NCBI GenBank assembly: GCA_039028315.1
Contig: JBCCIH010000154.1
Coordinates: 1-6,139 of the forward strand
Length of the DNA stretch: 6,139 bases
Origin: Thermodesulfobacteriota bacterium
GTDB taxonomy: Bacteria; Desulfobacterota_D; UBA1144; Nemesobacterales; UBA2774
Direction of reading: 5' to 3'
Shown: piece by piece, positions 1-5,305 of the stretch
Numbering within the stretch: position 1 is the stretch's first letter
Layout of the letters: each line of letters starts with the position of its first letter
Notes under the pieces: generated by a model
What the model was told of the DNA's origin: nothing
Databases searched by the model: none
What the model saw: the letters and a program-made list of their open reading frames with translations, nothing else
Program-made: the position numbers and the translations under genes

Positions 1-747
1 AGCAGCCACCCAAACTCCAGGGCTCATAAGAGCGCTGAAATCAGGCGACCACAAAAAGTTTAGACCTTCAAGAGCGGTACCATTTGGAGTTTCTAATGTT
101 AGAACTCTTACAAATAGAATAAGAGCCATGACAAATAGAGCGGGAAGAGCTATTTTGGCAAACGCTTCAATACCCCTTGATACCCCTCTTAGGAGTATCA
201 CTAAGTTGATTATTACAGTTACTATAAAAGCGCCGTAGGCCATTATAGATGGCGATAAGAAGTTTCCATCACCAGCGCCTATATAATTGCCCAGAAAACT
301 GCTGTATGGCTTTAGGGTTTCTTCGTGGTTACCTGTTATATCAACAATGTCTGGACTACTTCCCAAAAGAAAGTGAAGTGAATACCCAAGTGTCCATGAT
401 TCAATATAGACGTAATAAATAACTACCACTAGAGGCACCCAAATACCCAGAACACCCAAAAATCGAGATACCGGACTCTTCCAAAACAGGTTAAAAATAG
501 CAGGCGCAGTCCCGTGCCCCCTTGCTCCTCCAAATCGACCGATTGACCATTCTGTCCACATAAGAGGTATACCGATTAGAAAAAAAGCAATAATATATGG
601 AACCATAAAGGCCCCGCCGCCGTTTTCCGCTGCCTGCACAGGGAATCTTAAAAAATTACCAAGTCCAATAGCTCCACCGGCAACTGCAAGTATAAGCCCG
701 GTTCTTGATTTCCAGGATTCTCTTTTCTTTGGTGATTTATTTTCCAT
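1..747 (-). CDS. LeuT-type sodium:amino-acid symporter (NSS family), N-terminal part
   Basis: This inner-membrane transporter of the neurotransmitter:sodium symporter family probably takes up small or hydrophobic amino acids with Na+. The visible 249 residues run continuously from the ATG at 747 to the left window edge, so the C-terminal half is missing only because the window ends. TM1 carries GLGNFLRFP at 28-36, the unwound Na+/substrate segment; N31 matches LeuT Asn27 and R34 the outer-gate Arg30. AENGGGAF (40-47) follows. R9 and W12 match the LeuT inner-gate Arg5 and Trp8. TM3 has IYYVYIESW at 110-118, with Y112 matching substrate-binding Tyr108. ETPNGTALEGLNFLW (219-233) precedes TM6. 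Similarity to Aquifex LeuT is high throughout, from memory of that sequence. One visible change is Gly25 where LeuT has Asn21 beside the substrate. An AGGGA ribosome site (756-760) lies 8 nt upstream of the ATG. The family is certain; the exact substrate is not. Confidence 0.95.
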   Translation of the reverse strand, partial: MENKSPKKRESWKSRTGLILAVAGGAIGLGNFLRFPVQAAENGGGAFMVPYIIAFFLIGIPLMWTEWSIGRFGGARGHGTAPAIFNLFWKSPVSRFLGVLGIWVPLVVVIYYVYIESWTLGYSLHFLLGSSPDIVDITGNHEETLKPYSSFLGNYIGAGDGNFLSPSIMAYGAFIVTVIINLVILLRGVSRGIEAFAKIALPALFVMALILFVRVLTLETPNGTALEGLNFLWSPDFSALMSPGVWVAA

Positions 748-837
748 TGGACAAATCCCTGAATTAAGTACCTTATTTTAAGTAATTTATATTTTTAAGC
801 AAGATCGATAATGGCCGTGAAATAGCATATAAACAAT

Positions 838-856
838 AGTAATGATTATCATATCA
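838..856. promoter_or_regulatory. Possible Fur-family operator
   Basis: The core ATGAT-T-ATCAT (842-852) is a perfect 11-bp palindrome. Aligned to the 19-bp Fur consensus (GATAATGATTATCATTATC, either orientation), positions 840-852 match without a break, giving 13 of 19; the left two and right four bases do not match. It ends 11 bp before the -35 box of the zinc-finger gene and lies about 90 bp upstream of the transporter start, so it could serve either gene. Fur, Zur or Mur binding is inference, and a chance palindrome in AT-rich DNA is possible. Confidence 0.35.
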
Positions 857-867
857 ACAAATCGCCC

Positions 868-895
868 TTGACAAACAATTTTATATACTTATCTT
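868..895 (+). promoter_or_regulatory. Sigma70-type promoter of the 1061 DksA-like gene
   Basis: A perfect TTGACA -35 box (868-873) is followed after 16 bp by TATCTT (890-895), a 4/6 match to the -10 consensus. The start of transcription would fall near 902, exactly at the foot of the 903-929 hairpin, leaving an untranslated leader of about 160 nt. The -35 is convincing; the -10 is moderate. Confidence 0.5.
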
Positions 896-902
896 AATAC
901 AC

Positions 903-929
903 CTTCGGTTTTGAGATAATAAACCGAAG
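903..929 (+). promoter_or_regulatory. Leader hairpin 1 (9-bp perfect inverted repeat)
   Basis: CTTCGGTTT (903-911) and AAACCGAAG (921-929) are perfect inverted repeats around a 9-nt loop. No T-run follows on either strand, so it is not an intrinsic terminator. Being at the predicted 5' end of the transcript, it could protect the mRNA from decay, or act as a DNA operator just downstream of the promoter. The repeat is certain; its role is not. Confidence 0.6.
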
Positions 930-967
930 AATTACTTGCGGGGGAGACAAAATTTAGAAATGCATCC

Positions 968-990
968 CTCATAAATAAGATTTTTATGAG
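968..990 (+). promoter_or_regulatory. Leader hairpin 2 (8-bp perfect inverted repeat)
   Basis: CTCATAAA (968-975) and TTTATGAG (983-990) pair perfectly around a 7-nt loop. The left arm overlaps TCCCTC (965-970), which can instead pair with GGGGGA (940-945, one G-U pair), so two exclusive folds are possible. No T-run follows. The pairing is read directly from the sequence; any regulatory function is inference. Confidence 0.5.
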
Positions 991-1040
991 TAATTAGAGC
1001 AGGTTGTGATAGCACTAAGTATATTCACATTAACAATACT

Positions 1041-1046
1041 AAGGAG
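1041..1046 (+). promoter_or_regulatory. Ribosome binding site with long spacing
   Basis: AAGGAG is a strong Shine-Dalgarno core but sits 14 nt before the ATG at 1061, longer than the usual 5-9. No in-frame start codon lies between them. The site is retained as the start-deciding signal because the encoded protein begins sensibly at 1061. Confidence 0.6.
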
Positions 1047-1060
1047 ACTCTAATACTACG

Positions 1061-1453
1061 ATGGCTACTGCAAAAAAAGCTACCAAGAAAAAAAGCACGA
1101 AAAAGACAAGAAAAACATGGCGTGATGATATTAAAGTCATGCTGCTGCAAATGAGGAAAGAACTCCTTCAAGAAGTGTCTCAGTCAATGAAGGCAGAGTC
1201 TGATCATCTAAAACATGATATAGGCGACTTTTATGATCATGCCTCAAGTGACAGAGATAGAGAGCTAGCTCTTATGCTTGCAGACAGGGAGAGGGAAAAA
1301 CTCACCTACGTTGACGATGCTCTAAAAAGACTAGAGAATGGCACCTATGGGATTTGCGAGGCCTGTGATGAAGATATAGACAAAGAACGGCTTATGGCTA
1401 TGCCTTTCACCAAACTATGTCTTGAATGTCAGGAAGACCTTGAAAGGGGTTAA
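1061..1453 (+). CDS. DksA/TraR-family C4 zinc-finger protein with lysine-rich N-terminus
   Basis: The 130-residue protein belongs to the DksA/TraR family, whose members bind the RNA polymerase secondary channel and adjust initiation, often with ppGpp. Residues 1-18 form a basic tail rich in Lys, Thr and Ala. Residues about 20-90 are predicted coiled coil. D56-x-x-D59-x-A61 matches the DxxDxA tip that E. coli DksA needs for activity. The C-terminal zinc finger is complete: C99-x2-C102-x17-C120-x2-C123, with the family pattern NGTYGICEACDEDI leading into it. It lacks the typical sequence of the DksA encoded at 3618-3980, so it is a paralogue rather than a copy. It is transcribed alone, has a long structured leader, and its TAA stop (1451-1453) overlaps the opposing mtnA stop. 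Direct polymerase binding is inferred from the motifs; a role in another process is possible. Confidence 0.93.
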   Translation: MATAKKATKKKSTKKTRKTWRDDIKVMLLQMRKELLQEVSQSMKAESDHLKHDIGDFYDHASSDRDRELALMLADREREKLTYVDDALKRLENGTYGICEACDEDIDKERLMAMPFTKLCLECQEDLERG

Positions 1454-2493
1454 TCCGACTTAATTAATTCAGACAATCCAACGATATAAGGCTCTTTCAC
1501 GGCTTTCGTTTCCGTGATAATAGAGCTGACATTAGCATTAGGTGTTATGTCAAACGCAGGATTATATACATTCACATCAGGAGCAATCTTTTTGCCCTGA
1601 ACGTGTGTTACTTCGTCTGTGCTCCGCTCCTCAATTGGAATTGATGCACCGTCTGGACATTCAAAATCTATAGTCGAAATTGGAGCTGCAACATAGAAAG
1701 GTATCCCATGAGACTTGGCCAGCACTGAAATGGAGTAGGTTCCGATCTTGTTTGCAACGTCGCCGTTTTTTGCAATTCTATCAGCCCCTACAACCACCGC
1801 GTCTACCATGCCTTTACTCATTATGTGGCCAACCATATTATCAGTTATTAAAGAGACCGGAATGCCGTCCTTATCAAGCTCCCATGCCGTAAGTCTGGCT
1901 CCTTGGAGAAATGGCCTTGTTTCCGTGGCGATTACTTTTATATTCTTCCCTGCTTCCTCAGCCCCCCTGATTACTCCAAGTGCGGTGCCGTAGCCTGCCG
2001 TGGCAAGTGCTCCCGCGTTACAGTGCGTAAGAACTACAGAATTATCAGGGATGAGCTCAGCTCCTACTCTGCCAATACTTCTGCACGTATTTACGTCCTC
2101 ATCAAGCATCACCATAGCTTCTTTGATGAGACGCTCTTTCATCTGAGCTACATTCTTAGTCTCTCCAGAATTTAGTACACGCAGCATTCTCTTACCTGCC
2201 CAAAACAGGTTCACCGCAGTAGGCCTAGTAGCTAGAATAACATCTGTAATCTTATTAACTTCACCAACAAAGCTATCCCAATCCTGGGTATCTACATTAT
2301 TTGCACCGAGCGCAATACCCATCGCTGCTGCAACACCAATAGCCGGGGCTCCTCTGATTATCATAGTTTTAATAGCTTGTGCAACTTCCTCATAGGTATT
2401 AAATTCTAGATATATTTCCTCATTAGGAAGCCTTGTTTGGTCTATCATAACTACTTTATTATCTTTCCAATCTATGGTTTTAAACGAAGACAT
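1450..2493 (-). CDS. mtnA: S-methyl-5-thioribose-1-phosphate isomerase
   Basis: MtnA converts methylthioribose-1-phosphate (aldose) to methylthioribulose-1-phosphate (ketose) in the methionine salvage pathway; it is cytosolic and related to eIF2B subunits. The 347-residue length is normal. Family motifs appear in order: IRGAPAIGVAAA (46-57), TRPTAVNLFWA (89-99), THCNAGALATAGYGTALG (156-173) with catalytic Cys158, ETRPFLQGARLTAWEL (191-206), ITDNMVGHIM (216-225), VVGADRIAKNGDVANKIGTY (234-253) with catalytic Asp238, and AAPISTIDF (269-277). AAGGGG (2500-2505) is 6 nt before the ATG. It lies 59 bp downstream of prmA on the same strand and is probably cotranscribed. No other salvage gene is in the window, so it may also serve 5'-deoxyadenosine-derived pentose salvage, as suggested for MtnA in some bacteria. 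Its TAA shares TTAA (1450-1453) with the convergent gene's stop. Confidence 0.97.
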   Translation of the reverse strand: MSSFKTIDWKDNKVVMIDQTRLPNEEIYLEFNTYEEVAQAIKTMIIRGAPAIGVAAAMGIALGANNVDTQDWDSFVGEVNKITDVILATRPTAVNLFWAGKRMLRVLNSGETKNVAQMKERLIKEAMVMLDEDVNTCRSIGRVGAELIPDNSVVLTHCNAGALATAGYGTALGVIRGAEEAGKNIKVIATETRPFLQGARLTAWELDKDGIPVSLITDNMVGHIMSKGMVDAVVVGADRIAKNGDVANKIGTYSISVLAKSHGIPFYVAAPISTIDFECPDGASIPIEERSTDEVTHVQGKKIAPDVNVYNPAFDITPNANVSSIITETKAVKEPYIVGLSELIKSD

Positions 2494-2523
2494 TCAATTC
2501 CCCTTATATATGAACTAATTCAA

Positions 2524-2542
2524 TTTAGAGTTTACTTTAGAG
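2524..2542. repeat. Short tandem heptamer repeat in the prmA-mtnA gap
   Basis: TTTAGAG occurs at 2524-2530 and again at 2536-2542, a 12-bp period, in the 59-base gap between the prmA stop and the mtnA start. It could be a binding site on one face of the helix, but it is small and may be chance. The rest of the gap shows only the mtnA ribosome site; no promoter or terminator is clear. Confidence 0.3.
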
Positions 2543-2552
2543 CTGCTTTTTA

Positions 2553-3455
2553 TCAATTGTGAGCAAATTCGAGCGCTACCCAGTCGCCTTCCCTGTGTTC
2601 TTTGGTAAGCTTAAGACCAGCTTTATGAAGCCCTCTAACGGCCTCATCTCGCCTTGTATGCGGTATTCCAGATATTACCAAGGTGCCCTGTTGAGCTAAT
2701 CTTGATTTTAAGTCCTCTTTCATAGCCAATATAGGCTCTATGTATACATTTGCAACGATTAAATCATACTCTCCTTTAACACTAGAGAGATATCCGCAAA
2801 AAAACTTAATTTTATCCTCTACATTATTTTTTCTGGCATTTTTTCTTGATTCTGATATTGCAATGGGATCGGTGTCAAAACCTACTACATCTTCTATTCC
2901 GAATTTATAAGCACATATGCTTAGTATTGCACTGCCGCATCCTATATCTAAAGCATTTTGTACTTCTCTTTGTGAAACTATCTCTTCTATAGCGCCCACA
3001 CAGAGTCTGGTTGTCTCATGATGCCCGGTACCAAAAGCAAGTGAAGGGTTAATCTCAACAACTATCTCACCCTCAGATGGGTTATGATCCTCCCATGGAG
3101 GCCTTATTATGACTCGATTTCCGGCCCTTATTTTCTTAAGCACACTCTTCCACACTTGCCAACTGGATTGATCTATGTGCTCCGCAGTAAAACTGCCAAT
3201 CTGTACATCTGGAAGGCTATCTTTTAGAACCTTTGAGTATTGCTCTAGATTTGACACAACATCTGCAATGTCTATTTCCATAGGAAAGTATGCTGATACT
3301 TGGTAAGTGCCGTTTTTTTGGATATCCTCAGCTACGCCTAGCGAACCTAGACCCAACAAATAGTCGGACACCAGGCCAGCTGCCGCCTGTGATACTTCAA
3401 TCTTAATCTGGGATAACTTAAATAATCCCTCGCTTTTTAAATCTACAGTTTTCAA
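2553..3455 (-). CDS. prmA: Ribosomal protein L11 methyltransferase
   Basis: PrmA trimethylates ribosomal protein L11 using S-adenosylmethionine. The 300-residue length is normal. Residues about 13-90 form the N-terminal L11-recognition domain, and the methyltransferase domain follows a linker. Diagnostic motifs are IRPPWEDH (117-124), NPSLAFGTGHHETT (136-149), the SAM-binding loop DIGCGSAILSI (170-180), the acidic strand end GFDTDPIAI (192-200), and VANVYIEPIL (234-243), the equivalent of the NxxxxP catalytic segment. Two small departures from the usual family are Ala176 where most have the third Gly of GCGSG, and HHETT instead of THPTT. The ATG at 3455 has GAGAGG (3465-3470) 9 nt upstream. 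It heads a likely prmA-mtnA operon and diverges from the dksA at 3618. Methylation of free protein or other targets cannot be excluded, but the family call is firm. Confidence 0.95.
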   Translation of the reverse strand: MKTVDLKSEGLFKLSQIKIEVSQAAAGLVSDYLLGLGSLGVAEDIQKNGTYQVSAYFPMEIDIADVVSNLEQYSKVLKDSLPDVQIGSFTAEHIDQSSWQVWKSVLKKIRAGNRVIIRPPWEDHNPSEGEIVVEINPSLAFGTGHHETTRLCVGAIEEIVSQREVQNALDIGCGSAILSICAYKFGIEDVVGFDTDPIAISESRKNARKNNVEDKIKFFCGYLSSVKGEYDLIVANVYIEPILAMKEDLKSRLAQQGTLVISGIPHTRRDEAVRGLHKAGLKLTKEHREGDWVALEFAHN

Positions 3456-3551
3456 TGTTTATGGCCTCTCAAAATTCAAGCTCAATAATCTTACCTTTTA
3501 ATTTCACATTTTTGAAAGTGTATTGGGAAATATGCTTGTATGAAGCCAAAG

Positions 3552-3580
3552 AGTATAAACTTGGACGTCCTATTCTTTAA
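3552..3580 (-). promoter_or_regulatory. Candidate prmA promoter
   Basis: Read on the minus strand, TTAAAG (3575-3580, weak 3/6 -35) is followed after 17 bp by TATACT (3552-3557, 5/6 -10). Transcription would start near 3545, giving a leader of about 90 nt for prmA. The spacer contains a perfect palindrome GGACGTCC (3563-3570). The -35 abuts the -35 of the divergent dksA promoter (3581-3586), so the two polymerases would compete if both are real. Another promoter nearer prmA remains possible. Confidence 0.3.
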
Positions 3581-3609
3581 TTTACAGGTATTAGGCTAAG
3601 TGATATAAT
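3581..3609 (+). promoter_or_regulatory. Strong extended -10 promoter of dksA, leaderless geometry
   Basis: TTTACA (3581-3586, 5/6) is followed after 17 bp by a perfect TATAAT (3604-3609), itself preceded by TGA (3601-3603), the extended -10 TGn. Only 8 bases separate the -10 from the ATG at 3618, so transcription should begin at about 3616-3618, on or next to the start codon. No Shine-Dalgarno sequence lies in those 8 bases, which agrees with a leaderless mRNA. Confidence 0.75.
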
Positions 3610-3617
3610 TTTGAGCT

Positions 3618-3980
3618 ATGAATGAAGATAGACGCCGGTTTTTTAAAGAAATTCTAATAAAGAAAATGGCCAGCCTTACGGGTATAGCTGAAGATACTGT
3701 TACAAGAATGAGCGAAGGGGATGGAACATTTCCTGACCCACTTGACCGCGCCATGACTGAAGCTAATACCTCTATTGAGCTTAGAACAAGAGATAGAGAA
3801 AGAAAACTAATATCCAAGATCCAAAAAGCTATTCGGAAAACCGAAGACGGCACATACGGGGTATGTGAGACGTGTGGGGATGATATTACCGAAGACAGGC
3901 TTTTGGTAAGGCCTGAAACGACTCTTTGTTTAGAGTGCAAGGAGGAGCAGGAACAGGAAGAAAAACAGTTTGGAAAGTAA
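3618..3980 (+). CDS. dksA: RNA polymerase-binding transcription factor DksA
   Basis: DksA enters the RNA polymerase secondary channel and, with ppGpp, represses stable-RNA promoters and activates amino-acid biosynthesis promoters. This 120-residue protein starts MNEDRRRFFKEIL, typical of the DksA form of Desulfobacterota-like bacteria. FPDPLDRA (38-45) holds the coiled-coil tip D40-x-x-D43-x-A45. ELRTRDRERKLI (54-65) is the hallmark of the second coiled-coil helix. The zinc site is complete at C83-x2-C86-x17-C104-x2-C107, and the charged C-terminus EEQEQEEKQFGK resembles relatives. The start at 3618 is preferred because family members begin the same way, although no Shine-Dalgarno is present; the promoter position suggests leaderless translation. 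It stands alone on the plus strand, diverging from prmA and converging on the lipoprotein gene 22 bp away with no visible terminator. It is a better candidate for the principal DksA than the paralogue at 1061-1453. Confidence 0.95.
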   Translation: MNEDRRRFFKEILIKKMASLTGIAEDTVTRMSEGDGTFPDPLDRAMTEANTSIELRTRDRERKLISKIQKAIRKTEDGTYGVCETCGDDITEDRLLVRPETTLCLECKEEQEQEEKQFGK

Positions 3981-4002
3981 TTCTATGTAATTGAAATACT
4001 AT

Positions 4003-4458
4003 TTAATTAGACCCGCCGAACACAAACCTTTCTAGAAAATCAGCATCTGACTCTTCTACAATAAGCCATTTACCATCAATTTTTGAAAACTTAATCCTCT
4101 CATTGACCTTAAATCTAGTTTTTGACTCATTCACTGAGGCATCTACCACTGTTAACTGAACAGCTTCCGTGGTGTCGCCCCTCTCATATATGCTTCTGCT
4201 AGCATGGCTAATCTTCAAATCATCAAATAGTGTTACGTTAGACAAAAAACCTTTCTTAACTTCCTCAAGCCCAAAAACTTTATTGTCTTTCTCAACACTA
4301 TAGTCAGGATCTATTAGAGTCATATAAAGATCTACATCCTGAGTCTCAAATGCCTTTTCTCTTGTATCCAGAAGCTTCTCAATCTCTTCATTTTGAGAGT
4401 TTCCACATGAAGCTATAAAAGCTATAGATAGGAGTAATAAAAAAGAAAGTATCTTCAT
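4003..4458 (-). CDS. NTF2/SnoaL-like lipoprotein coupled to bamD
   Basis: This 151-residue protein has a signal peptide with a hydrophobic stretch (4-15) and a lipobox I15-A16-S17-C18. Gly19 after the Cys argues for outer-membrane sorting. Residues about 21-145 look like a small NTF2/SnoaL (DUF4440-type) cone fold: an opening helix (LLDTREKAFETQDVDLYMTLI, about 29-49), a DYSVE strand, a helix FGLEEVKKGFL (62-72), then alternating strands ending in KIDGKWLIVEES (126-137), which is characteristic of that fold. Such domains can be enzymes or simply ligand- or protein-binding; no catalytic set is obvious here. The start codon overlaps the bamD stop as ATGA (4455-4458), and there is no well-spaced Shine-Dalgarno (AAGG directly abuts the ATG). 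Translation is therefore probably coupled to bamD, suggesting an envelope role. The precise function is unknown; the fold call rests on pattern only. Confidence 0.8.
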   Translation of the reverse strand: MKILSFLLLLSIAFIASCGNSQNEEIEKLLDTREKAFETQDVDLYMTLIDPDYSVEKDNKVFGLEEVKKGFLSNVTLFDDLKISHASRSIYERGDTTEAVQLTVVDASVNESKTRFKVNERIKFSKIDGKWLIVEESDADFLERFVFGGSN

Positions 4459-5297
4459 CCTTGTGCTGGGTCTTCCAATACCTCTTGAGGAGTTTCTTTA
4501 GGTGGTGGTGGGGTTTTCCCCTCAATATCACTTAGTAGTGATGACGCTTTGCTTGAATATTTCGCATCAGGGTATGTCTGAACTAAGTCGGTTAATGTGG
4601 CCCTGGCCAAATCGTATTCCTTTTGCTTTGCATATGCTCTTCCGAGAAGATACATAGCCTCGGGTAGCTGCTTGGTATCACTGTAGTCTTCAACTACGAC
4701 GTTATATCTGTAGGCCGCAGCCCTATAATTTTTACGTTTATTATAAAAATTACCTATATAAATCTGTCTTTTAGCAAGCCTTTGACGGCACTTAACAATT
4801 CTCTTCTCTGCTTTTGCCACCAAAGGAGATTCGGGATATTTCTCTACAAAGATATTAAACCACTTTAGAGCCTCACGGGTGTTTGTCGGATCCCTGTCAG
4901 GGCTGCTTATCTCTCTATATAATGATCTTGCAAGTTGATAAGTAGCATAGGCTGCATCAGGATGCGCTGGGTGACGCTTTAAAAACTCCTCATACTCAAT
5001 TGCAGCTTGTTCATACTCTCCTCTTTCAAAAAACACATCACCCGTTCTTAGCTCTGCTAATGTCGCGTATGGGCTGTAAGTATATCTAAGCTGAACCTCT
5101 TTTAGGATGTTTAAAATAGTCTCCCAGTCTTTACCTCTAAATATCCATGGAAAGCCGCCCTTTTCCTCATTCATCATCTCAACAGCCGCATCATACAGCT
5201 CCTGGTCATTCAGTCCTTCGGGAACTGATCTTGAACCGCAATTAACGACAAACATTAAGGAAAAAGCAAGAAAAAGAAGCGTTACAAATCTACTCAT
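4455..5297 (-). CDS. bamD: Outer membrane protein assembly factor BamD
   Basis: BamD is the essential lipoprotein of the BAM complex, which binds BamA at the periplasmic face of the outer membrane and helps insert beta-barrel proteins. The 280-residue protein has a signal peptide ending at V17-V18-N19-C20; Asn before Cys is less usual. Gly21 suggests outer-membrane sorting. TPR-type helices span about 31-255: YSPYATLAELRTGDVFFERG (74-93), AAIEYEEFLKRHPAHPDAAY (98-117), the BamD signature DRDPTNTREAL (134-144), VEKYPESP (151-158), RLAKRQIYIGNFYNKRKNYR (173-192) and YAKQKEYDLARATLTDLV (222-239). Compared with E. coli BamD, the first TPR hairpin contains about 11 extra residues (GGFPWIFRGKD region, 47-57). 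A proline-rich tail with PPPP (263-266) ends the protein. It lies 41 bp downstream of alanine dehydrogenase, with its own leaderless-type promoter in the gap, and overlaps the next gene by four bases. No Shine-Dalgarno precedes the ATG. Confidence 0.93.
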   Translation of the reverse strand: MSRFVTLLFLAFSLMFVVNCGSRSVPEGLNDQELYDAAVEMMNEEKGGFPWIFRGKDWETILNILKEVQLRYTYSPYATLAELRTGDVFFERGEYEQAAIEYEEFLKRHPAHPDAAYATYQLARSLYREISSPDRDPTNTREALKWFNIFVEKYPESPLVAKAEKRIVKCRQRLAKRQIYIGNFYNKRKNYRAAAYRYNVVVEDYSDTKQLPEAMYLLGRAYAKQKEYDLARATLTDLVQTYPDAKYSSKASSLLSDIEGKTPPPPKETPQEVLEDPAQG

Positions 5298-5305
5298 TAA
5301 GTGAA

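Larger units (their letters stand above)
748..1060. other. Divergent intergenic regulatory region
   Basis: This 313-base AT-rich gap separates the minus-strand transporter from the plus-strand zinc-finger gene. It holds, in order, the transporter ribosome site (756-760), a Fur-like palindrome (838-856), a plus-strand promoter (868-895), two perfect hairpins (903-929 and 968-990) and the ribosome site of the zinc-finger gene (1041-1046). I see no convincing open reading frame and no intrinsic terminator. No convincing minus-strand promoter for the transporter stood out, although one must presumably lie here. Confidence 0.85.

Noticed and set aside
960..974. Four-codon frame (MHPS) after a GGGGGAG run in the leader, as a leader peptide
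   Set aside because: Spacing from the purine run to the ATG is about 13 nt, and the peptide has no run of a regulatory amino acid. It is mentioned only as part of the leader structure.
903..990. Intrinsic terminators at the two leader hairpins
   Set aside because: Neither stem is followed by a T-run on either strand, and the second stem is AT-rich and weak.
1005..1029. CRP-type site TGTGA...TCACA
   Set aside because: The half-sites are 15 bp apart instead of 6, so this is at best a weak stem, not a CRP operator.
1680..2175. Plus-strand open frames antisense to mtnA
   Set aside because: They lie opposite a firmly identified gene, overlap each other in different frames, and encode no family pattern.
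1450..2493. mtnA as an eIF2B-like or ribose-1,5-bisphosphate isomerase
   Set aside because: The THCNAGALATAGYGTALG motif and the paired Cys158/Asp238 context, together with the length, fit MtnA best.
3461..3580. Open frame of 39 codons on the plus strand filling the prmA-dksA gap
   Set aside because: It has no ribosome site, overlaps the prmA ribosome site and candidate promoter, and its product shows no recognisable pattern. A frame this short arises easily by chance.
3596..3940. Minus-strand open frame opposite dksA
   Set aside because: It is antisense to a clear dksA, covers its promoter, and has a Ser/Leu/Val-rich composition typical of a shadow frame.
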